This document shows, piece after piece, positions 1-7,360 of a stretch of 64,000 nucleotides of DNA. The translations under genes were made by a program, and so were the position numbers. This DNA comes from Methanolobus vulcani (lineage in GTDB: Archaea; Halobacteriota; Methanosarcinia; Methanosarcinales; Methanosarcinaceae), in assembly GCF_900100715.1 (NCBI RefSeq), contig NZ_FNCA01000001.1, forward strand, positions 62,001-126,000, given 5' to 3'. Each line of letters begins with the position of its first letter. Position 1 is the stretch's first letter. The notes beneath the pieces were generated by a model. The model had not been told where the DNA came from, searched no databases, and was given only the letters and a program-made list of their open reading frames with translations.

Positions 1-1065
1 AGCACGATTGAGAATATTGATAGCAGCATTATGATCACGGTCAAGAACTAATCCACAATGAGGACATTTATGTACCCTCACCGCTAATGTTTTTTCTACT
101 TTATTACCACAATTGCTACAAAGTTGCGACGTATTACATGGGTTTACCAATTCTACAAACTTACCAGCTTCTTCCGCTTTGTATTTTGTAATCTGAATCA
201 GATTACTCCATGATGCATCATGTATTGATTTTGATAGTCTTGAATTTTTTACCATATTCTTTACATTCAGGTCTTCAAAGGCTATGAAATCGTAAACATT
301 AATGAGTTCCCTGCTTAATTTATGGTTAAAATCATTTCTTTGATTGCGTATTTTTCGATGTAATCTGTTTACCTTATCACACTGTTTCTTCCAGTTATTA
401 GAAAACTTCTTTTTTCTGCTAAGATTACGTTGTTGTCTTTTTAATTCATTCTCTTTCTTGCGATAATATTTAGGGGAATTTATTTGAGTACCATCACTTA
501 ACGTAACCAGAGAATTGAGTCCTACATCAATTCCTACAAAAGTAACAGGTTCTACAGATATTGTATTATTTTCAATGACTACAGAGAATGTAACATACCA
601 TTGTTTCCCATCTCTGCGAATAGTACAGGTCTTGATTTTGCCTTCTATTTCTCTATGTTGAACTATCTTTATTTCTCCAATTTTAGATAACTTCAACTTT
701 TTTCCAGATATACTAAAACCAGATTGAGGATAAGTAAAACTATTATATCTATTCTTACCTTTGAAACGAGGATAACCTGCTTTTACATCTCCATTTTTGC
801 ATCGTCTAAAGAAACTATCAAAGGATTTGCCTAATCTCCTGATTACATCCTGTTTTACCTGAGAATGTACTTCCGTATCAAATTCAAGATACTGGACCTG
901 ATACAATTGTTCCATAGTTGACAAACCTTGATTGCATCTTTCGTATGCGTTTCTACGGTCTGCAAGAAATTCGTTATAGATATGTCTACAAACATCAAGC
1001 GTCCTGTTCAAAGTCACTTCCTGTTGTTTTGTAGGATATAATCTAAACTTATATGATTTTTGCAT
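1..1065 (-). CDS. tnpB: TnpB RNA-guided endonuclease of IS605 element (3' end cut by window)
   Basis: 355 codons are open from an ATG at 1065 to the left edge, and no stop is reached. TnpB proteins are RNA-guided DNA nucleases that cut the empty donor or target site and favour retention of the element. Visible features are the N-terminal YKFRLYPTKQQ start typical of OrfB, the RuvC aspartate in FVGIDVGLNS, the RuvC glutamate in FIAFEDLNV, a four-cysteine zinc finger (CSNCGN and CPHCG), and the last RuvC aspartate in LDRDHNAAINI. All catalytic positions are present, so the protein is probably active. Only the last few residues should be missing. It is divergent from tnpA. Confidence 0.93.
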   Translation of the reverse strand, partial: MQKSYKFRLYPTKQQEVTLNRTLDVCRHIYNEFLADRRNAYERCNQGLSTMEQLYQVQYLEFDTEVHSQVKQDVIRRLGKSFDSFFRRCKNGDVKAGYPRFKGKNRYNSFTYPQSGFSISGKKLKLSKIGEIKIVQHREIEGKIKTCTIRRDGKQWYVTFSVVIENNTISVEPVTFVGIDVGLNSLVTLSDGTQINSPKYYRKKENELKRQQRNLSRKKKFSNNWKKQCDKVNRLHRKIRNQRNDFNHKLSRELINVYDFIAFEDLNVKNMVKNSRLSKSIHDASWSNLIQITKYKAEEAGKFVELVNPCNTSQLCSNCGNKVEKTLAVRVHKCPHCGLVLDRDHNAAINILNRA

Positions 1066-1118
1066 TAGATACCTATAGGCTCGTAATGTTTAACTATCTT
1101 TCGCATCTATAGAAAAAT

Positions 1119-1535
1119 ATGACTTATTCAAGCTCTGCTGTATATGAGATCAATTATCATATTGTATGGTGTACTAAATATCGGAAACAGGTTATGAATG
1201 ATGAGTTAAAGGAGTTTCTTGATGACCAGATAAGAACAATAGCGGATTCTAAGGAATGGGAAATACTTGAACTTGAAGTCATGCCTGAACATATCCATCT
1301 TTTCATATCTGCACCACCGTTCATAGCACCTACGGATATTGTTAAGATTATGAAAGGTGTTACTACAAAAAGAATATTCCAGAAGTTCCCTGAATTACGA
1401 AAAAAAGAATTTTTGGGTAATCATCTTTGGTCGCCAAGCTATTATGTTGGTACTCATGGTCAAGTATCTGCTGAAACGATTAAGAAATACATAGACGGTA
1501 GTTCCAATAGGGGACGTAATTCATCCACCGGATGA
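1119..1535 (+). CDS. tnpA: TnpA, IS200-like Y1 HUH transposase
   Basis: 138 aa, the normal length of the single-strand HUH transposases that excise and insert IS200/IS605 elements. The HUH motif reads MPEHIHLFIS, and the nucleophilic tyrosine is expected in the C-terminal helix at ETIKKYIDGSS. Hallmark segments YHIVWCTKYRK and LWSPSYYVGT are present. The stop codon lies in the loop of the terminal hairpin (1525-1544), so gene and element end overlap tightly. It starts 53 bp from divergent tnpB. The reading frame is intact and nothing suggests inactivation. Confidence 0.95.
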   Translation: MTYSSSAVYEINYHIVWCTKYRKQVMNDELKEFLDDQIRTIADSKEWEILELEVMPEHIHLFISAPPFIAPTDIVKIMKGVTTKRIFQKFPELRKKEFLGNHLWSPSYYVGTHGQVSAETIKKYIDGSSNRGRNSSTG

Positions 1536-1544
1536 ATCCGGTGG
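1525..1544. repeat. IS605 end hairpin beside tnpA
   Basis: CCACCGGA and TCCGGTGG form a perfect 8-bp stem around a TGAA loop. The site is at the tnpA end of the element, where IS200/IS605 ends carry the subterminal palindrome bound by TnpA. It also overlaps the tnpA stop codon and may act as a transcription terminator. Confidence 0.7.
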
Positions 1545-1559
1545 TCTTCTTACTCCAAA

Positions 1560-1886
1560 GTGATAAAGCAGGAACATGTAGCAATCGAGCCATATACAGT
1601 ATTTGTAGAGGTTACAGCTGCCATCCGAAGAAGAACAGGTTCAAAAGAACTTGCTACAAGAGTAAAAAATGACCTTATTGCGCTTGGAAGCTTTCGTTTT
1701 GTTGATCTAGATACAGTCAGTTCATCTTCTGCTGCAGAAATTGCCGCTGATATCGGAGTCAGAGGAAAGGATGCAATTGTTATTCAGGTTGCAAAAGAAT
1801 TTGGAATTCCACTTGTCACTCTTGACGTAGAGATCATTGAAAAGGCAAGGGGAATTGTTGAGATGGCTGACCTTGATGTTCTTTAA
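1560..1886 (+). pseudogene. 3' fragment of a VapC-type PIN-domain toxin gene, cut by the IS605 element
   Basis: The 108 residues match the middle and end of a PIN-domain ribonuclease: a helix with the conserved acidic residue (TVFVEVTAAIRRR), GKDAIVIQVAKEFG carrying the third acidic residue, and PLVTLD followed by a C-terminal helix. The N-terminal strand with the first catalytic aspartate is missing. The frame remains open upstream of the GTG at 1560 into the end of the IS element, which supports disruption by insertion rather than an independent short gene. The missing 5' part and the antitoxin should lie left of the window. It is very unlikely to be functional. Confidence 0.75.
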
Positions 1887-1949
1887 GATAGTGTTAAAAT
1901 AGGTCATTTTGGTTTTAACAATCATGTAATAGGTTGTTCTATTTTCTAG

Positions 1950-1983
1950 CAGAAATTATGGAATGTGCTGCCCGTGGCGTGTG
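1950..1983 (+). repeat. Degenerate GC-rich hairpin repeat, copy a
   Basis: Resembles the repeat seen intact at 3811 and 4811 (GAAGTTATGGAATACGCCGC followed by a GC inverted repeat), here reading ATTATGGAATGTGCTGCCCG. It lies between the vapC fragment and the convergent end of the ATPase gene. Confidence 0.5.
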
Positions 1984-3408
1984 TTAGCGGTCATCTCTGA
2001 ACAAAATATCATCCATATCAAAAAGCATAAGTCCTTTATCTTTCAGTTTATCCTTATTCTCGATCGATTTTGCAATGACTGCAAAGTGTTCGTTTCTTTC
2101 TTCATTGTACCAATTAACATATGATGATTTTTCTCTGAGATCCCTTACTATTTTTGTTACATCTTTTGATGTCAACGTTTTCCATTCGCACTCAACAAAC
2201 AGCATATCTTTTGATCTTTCGTTTAATGCAACAAGATCGATCTCATAGGTCTTTTTATTATTTTGTTGTCCTGGGACCGTTCCCCATTGCCTTCCAATTC
2301 TTTCAAAAGCAAATGGCAACCTGTCACTGTTGTTGAGATCTATCAAATATTGCCGGGATATATCTTCAAAAACTTGGCCAAGATACCGGTTATATGAGTC
2401 GTTTATCCTGGTACTTATCATATTCCTGTTTACTTCCATCAGTGATCTAGATGGATAGATGTAGGTGTACCAGAATTTCATGAACTTGTCTGAAATGGTG
2501 TAGATGGAACCTGTCTTTATGTTTCTTGTACCTTTAAGGACCACAGGCCATTCCTTGCTTATGAAACCAAGACCTATGAGAACACGCAGATATTTTGGAA
2601 TGTTATTTACAGGTATGTAGGTTCTTTGAGAGATCTCAGAAACACGAGTTTTACCTTCGGATATTGCTTCTAGTATTAGTTCATATTTAGTTGGTTCTCT
2701 TAGCTCTTCTTTCAACAGGAAAATAGCTTCATCATAAAGAAATGTAGCCCTGTGCAGTATGTTCTTATCAACATTTTCCATAAATGAAAGGTCTTTTTCG
2801 AATTTGTTCAGATAAGCAGGGACACCACCAAGACAGCCGTATATGCGTACAAGTTCTTCCGGATCTTTTGCAGGGAAGAATTGTGCCATGTGAATGAATT
2901 TTAAAGGTTCTACCTTGATCTGTCCGTTTCGACGACCATATAAAGGAGACTTATAGCCAAGAACTTCATTTTCCATCATGCCTATGCTTGAACCAAGAAG
3001 TATTAGCATGACATTTGCATCCTTAAGGTACATATCCCATGCAGCCTGAAATGCAGACATTGATGCTTTGTTGCCTTCTATAAGGTATGGTACTTCATCG
3101 ATAATGATCACAGGTTTTTCACTGGTCTGCTGAGCAATGAATTTCAATGCAGCATCCCATTTAGTGATCTTTGGCTGGTAAATACCGAGTTGTTCGGATG
3201 TTTTCTCAAGAAAGTCCTCTACCTGATGCTCAAGGTCAAGTTTCTGGGATAAATAATAGACAGAAGGTTTTCCAGCCTTGAATTTCAGCACAAGTTCTGT
3301 TTTACCAACACGCTTTCTTCCATATATTACGACCAGTGATGAAGAATCACGGGAATATTCTGATTCAAGGAATTCTAATTCTTCGGTGCGATTGATAAAC
3401 AGACTCAT
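1984..3408 (-). CDS. Archaeal AAA ATPase with C-terminal DUF234 domain
   Basis: 474 aa, with the layout of the archaeal-type P-loop ATPase family. The N terminus holds FINRTEELEFLE and a Walker A in VVIYGRKRVGKTELV (about residues 26-40). Walker B is KPVIIIDEVPYL (about 98-109). A winged-helix section follows (ILEAISEGKTRVSEISQRT). The C-terminal DUF234/nuclease-like section contains YEIDLVALNERSKDMLFVECEWK, which has the acidic/lysine pattern of PD-(D/E)XK folds. The cellular role of the family is unsettled. It is common in archaeal accessory regions, and this copy lies beside TA genes and an IS. Length and motifs are complete. Confidence 0.88.
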   Translation of the reverse strand: MSLFINRTEELEFLESEYSRDSSSLVVIYGRKRVGKTELVLKFKAGKPSVYYLSQKLDLEHQVEDFLEKTSEQLGIYQPKITKWDAALKFIAQQTSEKPVIIIDEVPYLIEGNKASMSAFQAAWDMYLKDANVMLILLGSSIGMMENEVLGYKSPLYGRRNGQIKVEPLKFIHMAQFFPAKDPEELVRIYGCLGGVPAYLNKFEKDLSFMENVDKNILHRATFLYDEAIFLLKEELREPTKYELILEAISEGKTRVSEISQRTYIPVNNIPKYLRVLIGLGFISKEWPVVLKGTRNIKTGSIYTISDKFMKFWYTYIYPSRSLMEVNRNMISTRINDSYNRYLGQVFEDISRQYLIDLNNSDRLPFAFERIGRQWGTVPGQQNNKKTYEIDLVALNERSKDMLFVECEWKTLTSKDVTKIVRDLREKSSYVNWYNEERNEHFAVIAKSIENKDKLKDKGLMLFDMDDILFRDDR

Positions 3409-3537
3409 AATCCTAAGTATTAAGAGTCTATATTATATCGATTTCTGCTGGTTGATGTAGTACAGTAGATTTATATCCTCTAAAAATGATGATCGTTTTC
3501 TCTAATATTAGCTACATATAGTGATTTCAATAGGTAT

Positions 3538-3840
3538 TCTACAGAGCCGATAATTTGATGTTTAATAAGAGGTTTTCGGAATACTATGTGTACATACAAC
3601 GTTTGACGTGTCAGAATGACACATAAGATAAGGTTGGAAGCCTATTTTATAGGGGAGTGTGACAGGCTCATTCTTATTTTGATTATACCTTGAGAGAATC
3701 ACAAGAATAATAGATGTTGATCAGGAATAGAGCAGGAGAAATCTGCTATAATGAAAAAAATAAGGTTATTTTGATTTAATAATCAGGGACTACTTGCTCC
3801 TATTTTTTTCGAAGTTATGGAATACGCCGCCTGCGGCGGG
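3538..3840 (+). repeat. ~305-bp dispersed noncoding repeat, copy 1
   Basis: Closely matches 6610-6917 over its whole length with scattered substitutions and small indels. It starts at TTCTACAGAGC, contains a hairpin GTGTCA-GAA-TGACAC (3608-3622) that is mostly kept in the other copy, and ends in the GC hairpin AATACGCCGCCTGCGGCGG. No reading frame is conserved. It lies 145 bp upstream of a TA operon and accounts for most of the gene-free stretch 3409-3985. It could be a structured RNA gene or a MITE-like element; the sequence does not decide between them. Confidence 0.75.
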
Positions 3841-3985
3841 ATGATTCCAACTAATCTAATCCAACTATTGGCCATTCATAGAAATTGAAGTGACTAAGTA
3901 TTTATGGATGAACTCAGTCCATTTGTTAACAAAGCATTATGTTGATATATATGCAAATGCATAATCCTATGTAAATGGTGTTGTC

Positions 3986-4141
3986 ATGAAAAGATTTACT
4001 ATATCCATTCCAGATGAACTTAAAAAGGAAATTGATGATTTTCCTGATATAAATTGGGTTCAGATAGCCAGAGAAAGCATTGAGAAGAAATTGCTTTTAC
4101 TTGAAGAGTTTGAAAACTTTGAGAAAGGTCGTGAAAACTAA
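3986..4141 (+). CDS. Small ribbon-helix-helix antitoxin-like protein
   Basis: 51 aa: KRFTISIPDELKKEIDD starts a ribbon-helix-helix fold (strand, then two helices ending about residue 40), and a charged tail follows. RHH antitoxins of the VapB/RelB type bind operator DNA as dimers and use the tail to cover the toxin. The tail here is short. The stop codon TAA overlaps the ATG of the next gene by one base, so the two are translationally coupled. It may be the remnant antitoxin of a lost toxin or an extra repressor of the operon. The start is an ATG at 3986. Confidence 0.7.
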   Translation: MKRFTISIPDELKKEIDDFPDINWVQIARESIEKKLLLLEEFENFEKGREN

Positions 4142-4428
4142 TGACAACCATGACAGTTCCCCTGGATGACGAGCTCTATGACAAGATCCATAAATTATCA
4201 TGGGTCAGGTGGTCTAAGGTTGCACAGGATGGAATAAGGAAACGCAAGATATTTGAAACGTATATGAGGGATAAAGAGATTTCAGAAGATGATGCTGTTT
4301 TTTGTGAGATGATCGACTGGCATCCTGTTGATGAGCTACCCCTGAAAGAAGAATTCATTGATAAAATCAAAAAGATTGCTAAAGAACCAGGCATCCCGGT
4401 TAAAGATATATCCGATATATTCCGGTGA
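4141..4428 (+). CDS. Ribbon-helix-helix antitoxin of a RelE/ParE-type pair
   Basis: 95 aa. The N-terminal TMTVPLDDELYDKIHKLSWV and following helix match the RHH DNA-binding unit (about residues 3-38). The C-terminal half (ISEDDAVFCEMIDW and after) is acidic and likely wraps the toxin. It overlaps the preceding small RHH gene by 1 nt and the toxin gene by 4 nt (GTGA), the usual spacing for co-translated antitoxin and toxin. It would repress its own operon and neutralise the toxin at 4425. Confidence 0.82.
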   Translation: MTTMTVPLDDELYDKIHKLSWVRWSKVAQDGIRKRKIFETYMRDKEISEDDAVFCEMIDWHPVDELPLKEEFIDKIKKIAKEPGIPVKDISDIFR

Positions 4429-4703
4429 TAGTTGTGGTATATTCTCTTCAAATCACATCAGTCTGCCAGAAAGAGATCAAACGATTGACCAGAAAGAATT
4501 CACATTTACAAAACGTTCTTTCGAAAAAAATAACTGAGATCCTTGAGAATCCTACAAGATATAAACCATTACGCAATGAGCTTGCAGGATTCTACAGAGT
4601 GCACATTATGACAAGTTTTGTCCTTATATTTGCTGTAGATATAGAAGAGAGAACTGTTACACTTGTTCATTTTTCACACCATGATGATGCATATCAGATA
4701 TGA
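4425..4703 (+). CDS. RelE/ParE-superfamily toxin
   Basis: 92 aa starting with GTG inside the antitoxin stop region (4-nt overlap). The fold signature is clear: a first strand (VVYSLQITSVCQKEIKRL), two helices, then NPTRYKPLRNELAGFYRVHIMTSF and a terminal strand with VTLVHFSHHDDAY. RelE-type toxins cut mRNA on the ribosome, and ParE-type toxins poison gyrase. The sequence does not separate the two, although the LRNELAGFYRVH pattern is more RelE-like. The frame is intact, so this is one of the few TA pairs in the first 8 kb with no visible lesion. Confidence 0.85.
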   Translation: MIVVVYSLQITSVCQKEIKRLTRKNSHLQNVLSKKITEILENPTRYKPLRNELAGFYRVHIMTSFVLIFAVDIEERTVTLVHFSHHDDAYQI

Positions 4704-4810
4704 ATTTGTTTTTTATTTTCAGGCTCGGTGAGATCGAGACTTAAGATTTGCTATGAAAGAATTTTTGGTTAAAAATAATTCATGAAAAATTTTATTTCTA
4801 TTGTTGATCA

Positions 4811-4840
4811 GAAGTTATGGAATACGCCGCATGCGGCGGA
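4811..4840 (+). repeat. GC-rich hairpin repeat, copy c
   Basis: GAAGTTATGGAATACGCCGC followed by ATGCGGCGGA gives an inverted repeat GCCGC-ATGC-GGCGG. It is nearly identical to the end of the ~305-bp repeats (3811, 6890), here without the rest of that repeat. It sits between the RelE-type operon and the degraded UPF0175 gene. Confidence 0.75.
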
Positions 4841-4910
4841 ATGGTTTTATTAATATTTTAATAAAAGCAGATCATTAATTATATGTAAAAAGCAAAATAG
4901 AAGGATTGAA

Positions 4911-5258
4911 ATGAGCATTACTATTGAGATTCCACCTTCAATTGAGAACATCCTGAACAAGCGTGCGCATGAACAGCATCTTGACAGGGAATCCATACTC
5001 AAGCAGATGTATGAGAGAGTGCCGAACATTATCTTGTAGAGGAGGATTTTAAAGGCAGGATCAGTAAATGAAAGCTTGCAGAAATGCTTGATATGGATAT
5101 ATATATGAAGTAAACGACCTGCTTGACAGATACCATATCAAAGGTAATCTTGACTTTGAGACTTTGCAGGAAGGCATGAAAACTGCCGAATCCTTCGCCA
5201 GATACGACAGTAAGAAGACCGAAAATAAGAATGGACGATGGTTCTTTGTCCTTCATTA
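4911..5258 (+). pseudogene. Degraded UPF0175-family antitoxin gene
   Basis: The first 35 codons (MSITIEIPPSIENILNKRAH and on) are a typical UPF0175 start, then the frame stops at 5037. The expected continuation is present in a second frame (AEHYLVEEDFKGRIS at ~5020-5065, then KLAEMLDMDIY), and after another shift near 5100 in a third frame as YEVNDLLDRYHIKGN. UPF0175 proteins are small HTH antitoxins usually paired with a PIN or DUF3368 toxin. None follows here. At least two frameshifts and an in-frame stop mark it as decayed. Confidence 0.7.
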
Positions 5259-5304
5259 ATGGCCGGCAAAATCTTTAAAATATAACGTTAATATAAAAAG
5301 TATT

Positions 5305-5535
5305 ATGGCTACAATTACTTTATCAATACCTGATAATCTGATGAAAGAGATGGATCTGTCCAGGGAAATAAACTGGTCCGAGGTTGCAAAGGAAGCTATC
5401 AGAACGAAGGTCAACCAACTAAGGATATTCAGGTCCATAACATCAAAATCTCATCTTTCCGAAGATGATGCACTTGAGATTGGAAGGAAGATAAACGAGT
5501 CCCTGCACCAGCGATACGAAGATATGGGTGTTTGA
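5305..5535 (+). CDS. VapB-type ribbon-helix-helix antitoxin, toxin lost
   Basis: 76 aa. ATITLSIPDNLMKEMDL and the next helix (WSEVAKEAIRTKV) form an RHH unit, followed by an acidic tail (SEDDALEIGRKINESLH) typical of archaeal VapB. The gene resembles the RHH proteins at 3986 and 4141. A vapC gene normally begins directly after, but only an 11-codon start of one is present (5536-5571). It is therefore an orphan antitoxin, possibly still able to bind other VapC proteins or its own operator. Confidence 0.8.
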   Translation: MATITLSIPDNLMKEMDLSREINWSEVAKEAIRTKVNQLRIFRSITSKSHLSEDDALEIGRKINESLHQRYEDMGV

Positions 5536-5571
5536 ATGGAGCTGGTCGTTGACAAGTCAACAAACATTTAA
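5536..5571 (+). pseudogene. Remnant of a vapC start (11 codons)
   Basis: ATG one base after the VapB stop opens MELVVDKSTNI and then a stop. MELVVD followed by a small residue is the standard first strand of archaeal VapC, with the aspartate as the first catalytic residue. Nothing after it resembles a PIN domain before the next gene at 5603, so the toxin body appears to have been deleted. The match is short, so confidence is moderate. Confidence 0.5.
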
Positions 5572-5602
5572 CTGAAAAGTACAATCTAAAATATGGTGAA
5601 GT

Positions 5603-5854
5603 ATGAGTATAATAGTCAAACTCAGTAGTGAACATACAATTGCTCTACCGGAAGATCTTATCAGAAAGATGCATTTTGCATCAAATGATGAAATATTGGT
5701 CCAGATCGAAGAAGATAAACTTGTTCTTACAAAGAAAGGGAATGATTACACTAGCAAGCTGCGAGGTTTGCATAAAGATATCTGGGAGAATGTCGATTCA
5801 GAAGAATTCCTGAAAAAGGAAAGAATGTCCTGGGACAAGCATGCTGAAAATTGA
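5603..5854 (+). CDS. AbrB/MazE-type (SpoVT-AbrB) antitoxin
   Basis: 83 aa. MSIIVKLSSEHTIALPEDLIRKMHF and EILVQIEEDKLVLTKK form the swapped-hairpin AbrB DNA-binding fold (about residues 1-50). A charged tail (WENVDSEEFLKKERMSWDKH) would contact a PIN toxin. A GGTGA ribosome binding site precedes the ATG. The vapC start codon at 5841 overlaps its 3' end, so it was the antitoxin of the now frameshifted VapC. Confidence 0.82.
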   Translation: MSIIVKLSSEHTIALPEDLIRKMHFASNDEILVQIEEDKLVLTKKGNDYTSKLRGLHKDIWENVDSEEFLKKERMSWDKHAEN

Positions 5855-6277
5855 GGAACATTCAAAAATTGGCATTATACAATGCTGTTCATTTATCTTT
5901 TTGAAGATAATGAAGATTTCTCCGACATTTGTGCGGCTATATTAGGAGATATAGAATGTGGAAATCGAAAAGGAATCACGTCCTCTATAACCCTTCTTGA
6001 AATACTTGTAAAACCAAAAAGAGATGGAAATCTGGCTGCTGTCACTGATTATAAGGAAGTCCTTACTGCTTTTCCAAACCTTGATATTGTGAATGTTGAT
6101 CAGGAGATTGCTGATATAGCTTCCACCCTTCGTGCCAGCTATTCAATAAAGACACCAGATGCCATCCAGATCGCAACTTCTATCAAAGAAGGATTCACAG
6201 CATTCATTACAAACGACCATGCTCTTAAAAGAATAGAAGAAATAGAAGTTATTGTTTTAAGAGACGTAATGGAATAG
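5841..6277 (+). pseudogene. vapC PIN-domain toxin gene with a one-base deletion
   Basis: An ATG at 5841 overlapping the antitoxin gene opens MLKIEEHSKIGI, then the frame breaks at ~5876. The rest of the PIN domain continues from 5882 in another frame: LFIYLFEDN, TLLEILVKP (second acidic residue), KTPDAIQIATS (third) and FITNDHALKRIEEIEVI. Inserting one G after 5876 (ATTATACAA to ATTGATACAA) restores GIDTMLFIYLFEDN, the standard PIN opening with its first catalytic aspartate. The open frame from ATG 5882 alone would lack that aspartate. It is therefore an inactive toxin, unless the shift is a sequencing error. Confidence 0.8.
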
Positions 6278-6289
6278 TGATAGATTATT

Positions 6290-6496
6290 TCAAATCTTCT
6301 GTATGCCTACAAGATCAAAATGATCGGTCTGCTCTTTGTCGAATGTAACTTCAAGATAAAGCTCGATGGCCTCTTTGATACGCTGGTTTAGTTCATCCAA
6401 TGTTTCTGCCTGAGTATGGCATCCATTAAGCTCTGGTACAGAAGCCACATATATCCCATCTTCGTCCTGTTCAATGACCACTGTGAATTCTCTCAT
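6290..6496 (-). CDS. hicB: Orphan HicB-like antitoxin
   Basis: 68 aa with the degenerate RNase-H-like HicB fold: FTVVIEQDEDGIYVASVPEL, then GCHTQAETLDELNQRIKEAI. It closely resembles the HicB at 19597. No hicA reading frame is found on either side, and the 3' side runs straight into the convergent vapC relic. A start at 6496 is supported by AAGGA nine bases upstream. It has no C-terminal DNA-binding domain. It is an orphan antitoxin or a remnant of a hicBA pair. Confidence 0.78.
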   Translation of the reverse strand: MREFTVVIEQDEDGIYVASVPELNGCHTQAETLDELNQRIKEAIELYLEVTFDKEQTDHFDLVGIQKI

Positions 6497-6609
6497 GTCA
6501 TCATTCCTTCTTTTCTAAATGATAGATATGTTTATGAATAGAAATAATTACCCATTATTTGTGTATGGGAAGTATTTGTTTTGGAGATGCAGAGTATTTT
6601 AAGAAGGCT

Positions 6610-6917
6610 TTCTACAGAGCAGATAATTTGATGTTTAATAAGAGTTTTTCGGAATACTACTTGTACCATACAACGTTTGACGTGTCAGGATAACACTAAG
6701 ACCGGAGAGTTGGAAGCCGATTTCATCTAGGAGTGTGACAGGCTCATTCTTATTCTGATTATACCGTAGGAGAATCACAAGAATAATAGATGTTGATCAG
6801 GAATAGAGCAGGAGAAATCTGCTATAATGAAAAAAATAAGGTCATTTTGATTTAATAATAATGGACTACTTGCTCCTATTCTTTTTTCGAAGTTATGGAA
6901 TACGCCGCCTGCAGCGG
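6610..6917 (+). repeat. ~305-bp dispersed noncoding repeat, copy 2
   Basis: Second copy of the 3538-3840 element, aligned end to end from TTCTACAGAGC to the terminal GC hairpin GCCGCCTGCAGCGG. Long identical blocks, for example the one containing GGAATAGAGCAGGAGAAATC, alternate with short variable ones. It lies 140 bp upstream of the mntA/hepT pair, as copy 1 lies upstream of another TA operon. It fills most of the gene-free stretch 6497-7057. Confidence 0.75.
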
Positions 6918-7057
6918 TGCTCGTCCTGACCTAAACTAATTATTGTTTACTTCATAGAACAGATTAATTATTAATGCACATCATACTATTTTTCTTCCCG
7001 CAGGAGTTAAATACTAAGGACGTCAGCTCAATTATAGAGAGATTAGTAGGTGGGAAT

Positions 7058-7360
7058 ATGCCAAAACATGCTAAAATGGACAACATTAAAATCCTAATCA
7101 AAGAGCACAGAGATGAGATAAATCAGTTGTTCAATGCAGAAATAGTTGGTATTTTCGGTTCTTATGCCAGGGGAGAGGAAAATGTCAACAGTGATGTTGA
7201 CGTACTTGTAAATTTTAATGATGATGCTACACTTTTTGACCTTGTGGGACTTGGTGACTATCTGGAAGAGCGGATTGGGCTGCCAGTGGACGTTGTTTCA
7301 ATGAGAGCTTTGCATCCGATGATGAAGAGTGAAGTTCTAAAAGAGATGGTAACTGTATGA
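7058..7360 (+). CDS. mntA: MntA-type minimal nucleotidyltransferase antitoxin
   Basis: 100 aa from the ATG at 7058, which has a purine-rich GGTGGG just upstream. An in-frame ATG at 6974 would add 28 unlikely residues. The nucleotidyltransferase motif is intact: GSYARGEENVNSDVDVLV gives GS-X10-DxD. MntA proteins add AMP to the partner HepT toxin and so silence it. The stop overlaps the start of hepT by 4 nt. It is the intact counterpart of the frameshifted copy at 23283. Confidence 0.9.
   Translation: MPKHAKMDNIKILIKEHRDEINQLFNAEIVGIFGSYARGEENVNSDVDVLVNFNDDATLFDLVGLGDYLEERIGLPVDVVSMRALHPMMKSEVLKEMVTV

Larger units (their letters stand above)
1..1550. mobile_element. IS200/IS605-family insertion sequence (IS605 type, divergent tnpA/tnpB), one end outside the window
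   Basis: Two divergent transposition genes, tnpB leftward and tnpA rightward, are separated by 53 bp, the IS605 arrangement. The end beside tnpA carries a perfect 8-bp-stem hairpin (1525-1544), as expected for the subterminal palindromes that TnpA recognises. The tnpB-side end, where the guide (omega) RNA would be encoded, lies left of the window. The DNA just right of the element continues as the 3' part of a PIN-domain gene, so the element appears to have inserted into a VapC-type toxin gene. The exact boundary near 1550 is inferred, because this family makes no target duplication. Confidence 0.85.
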
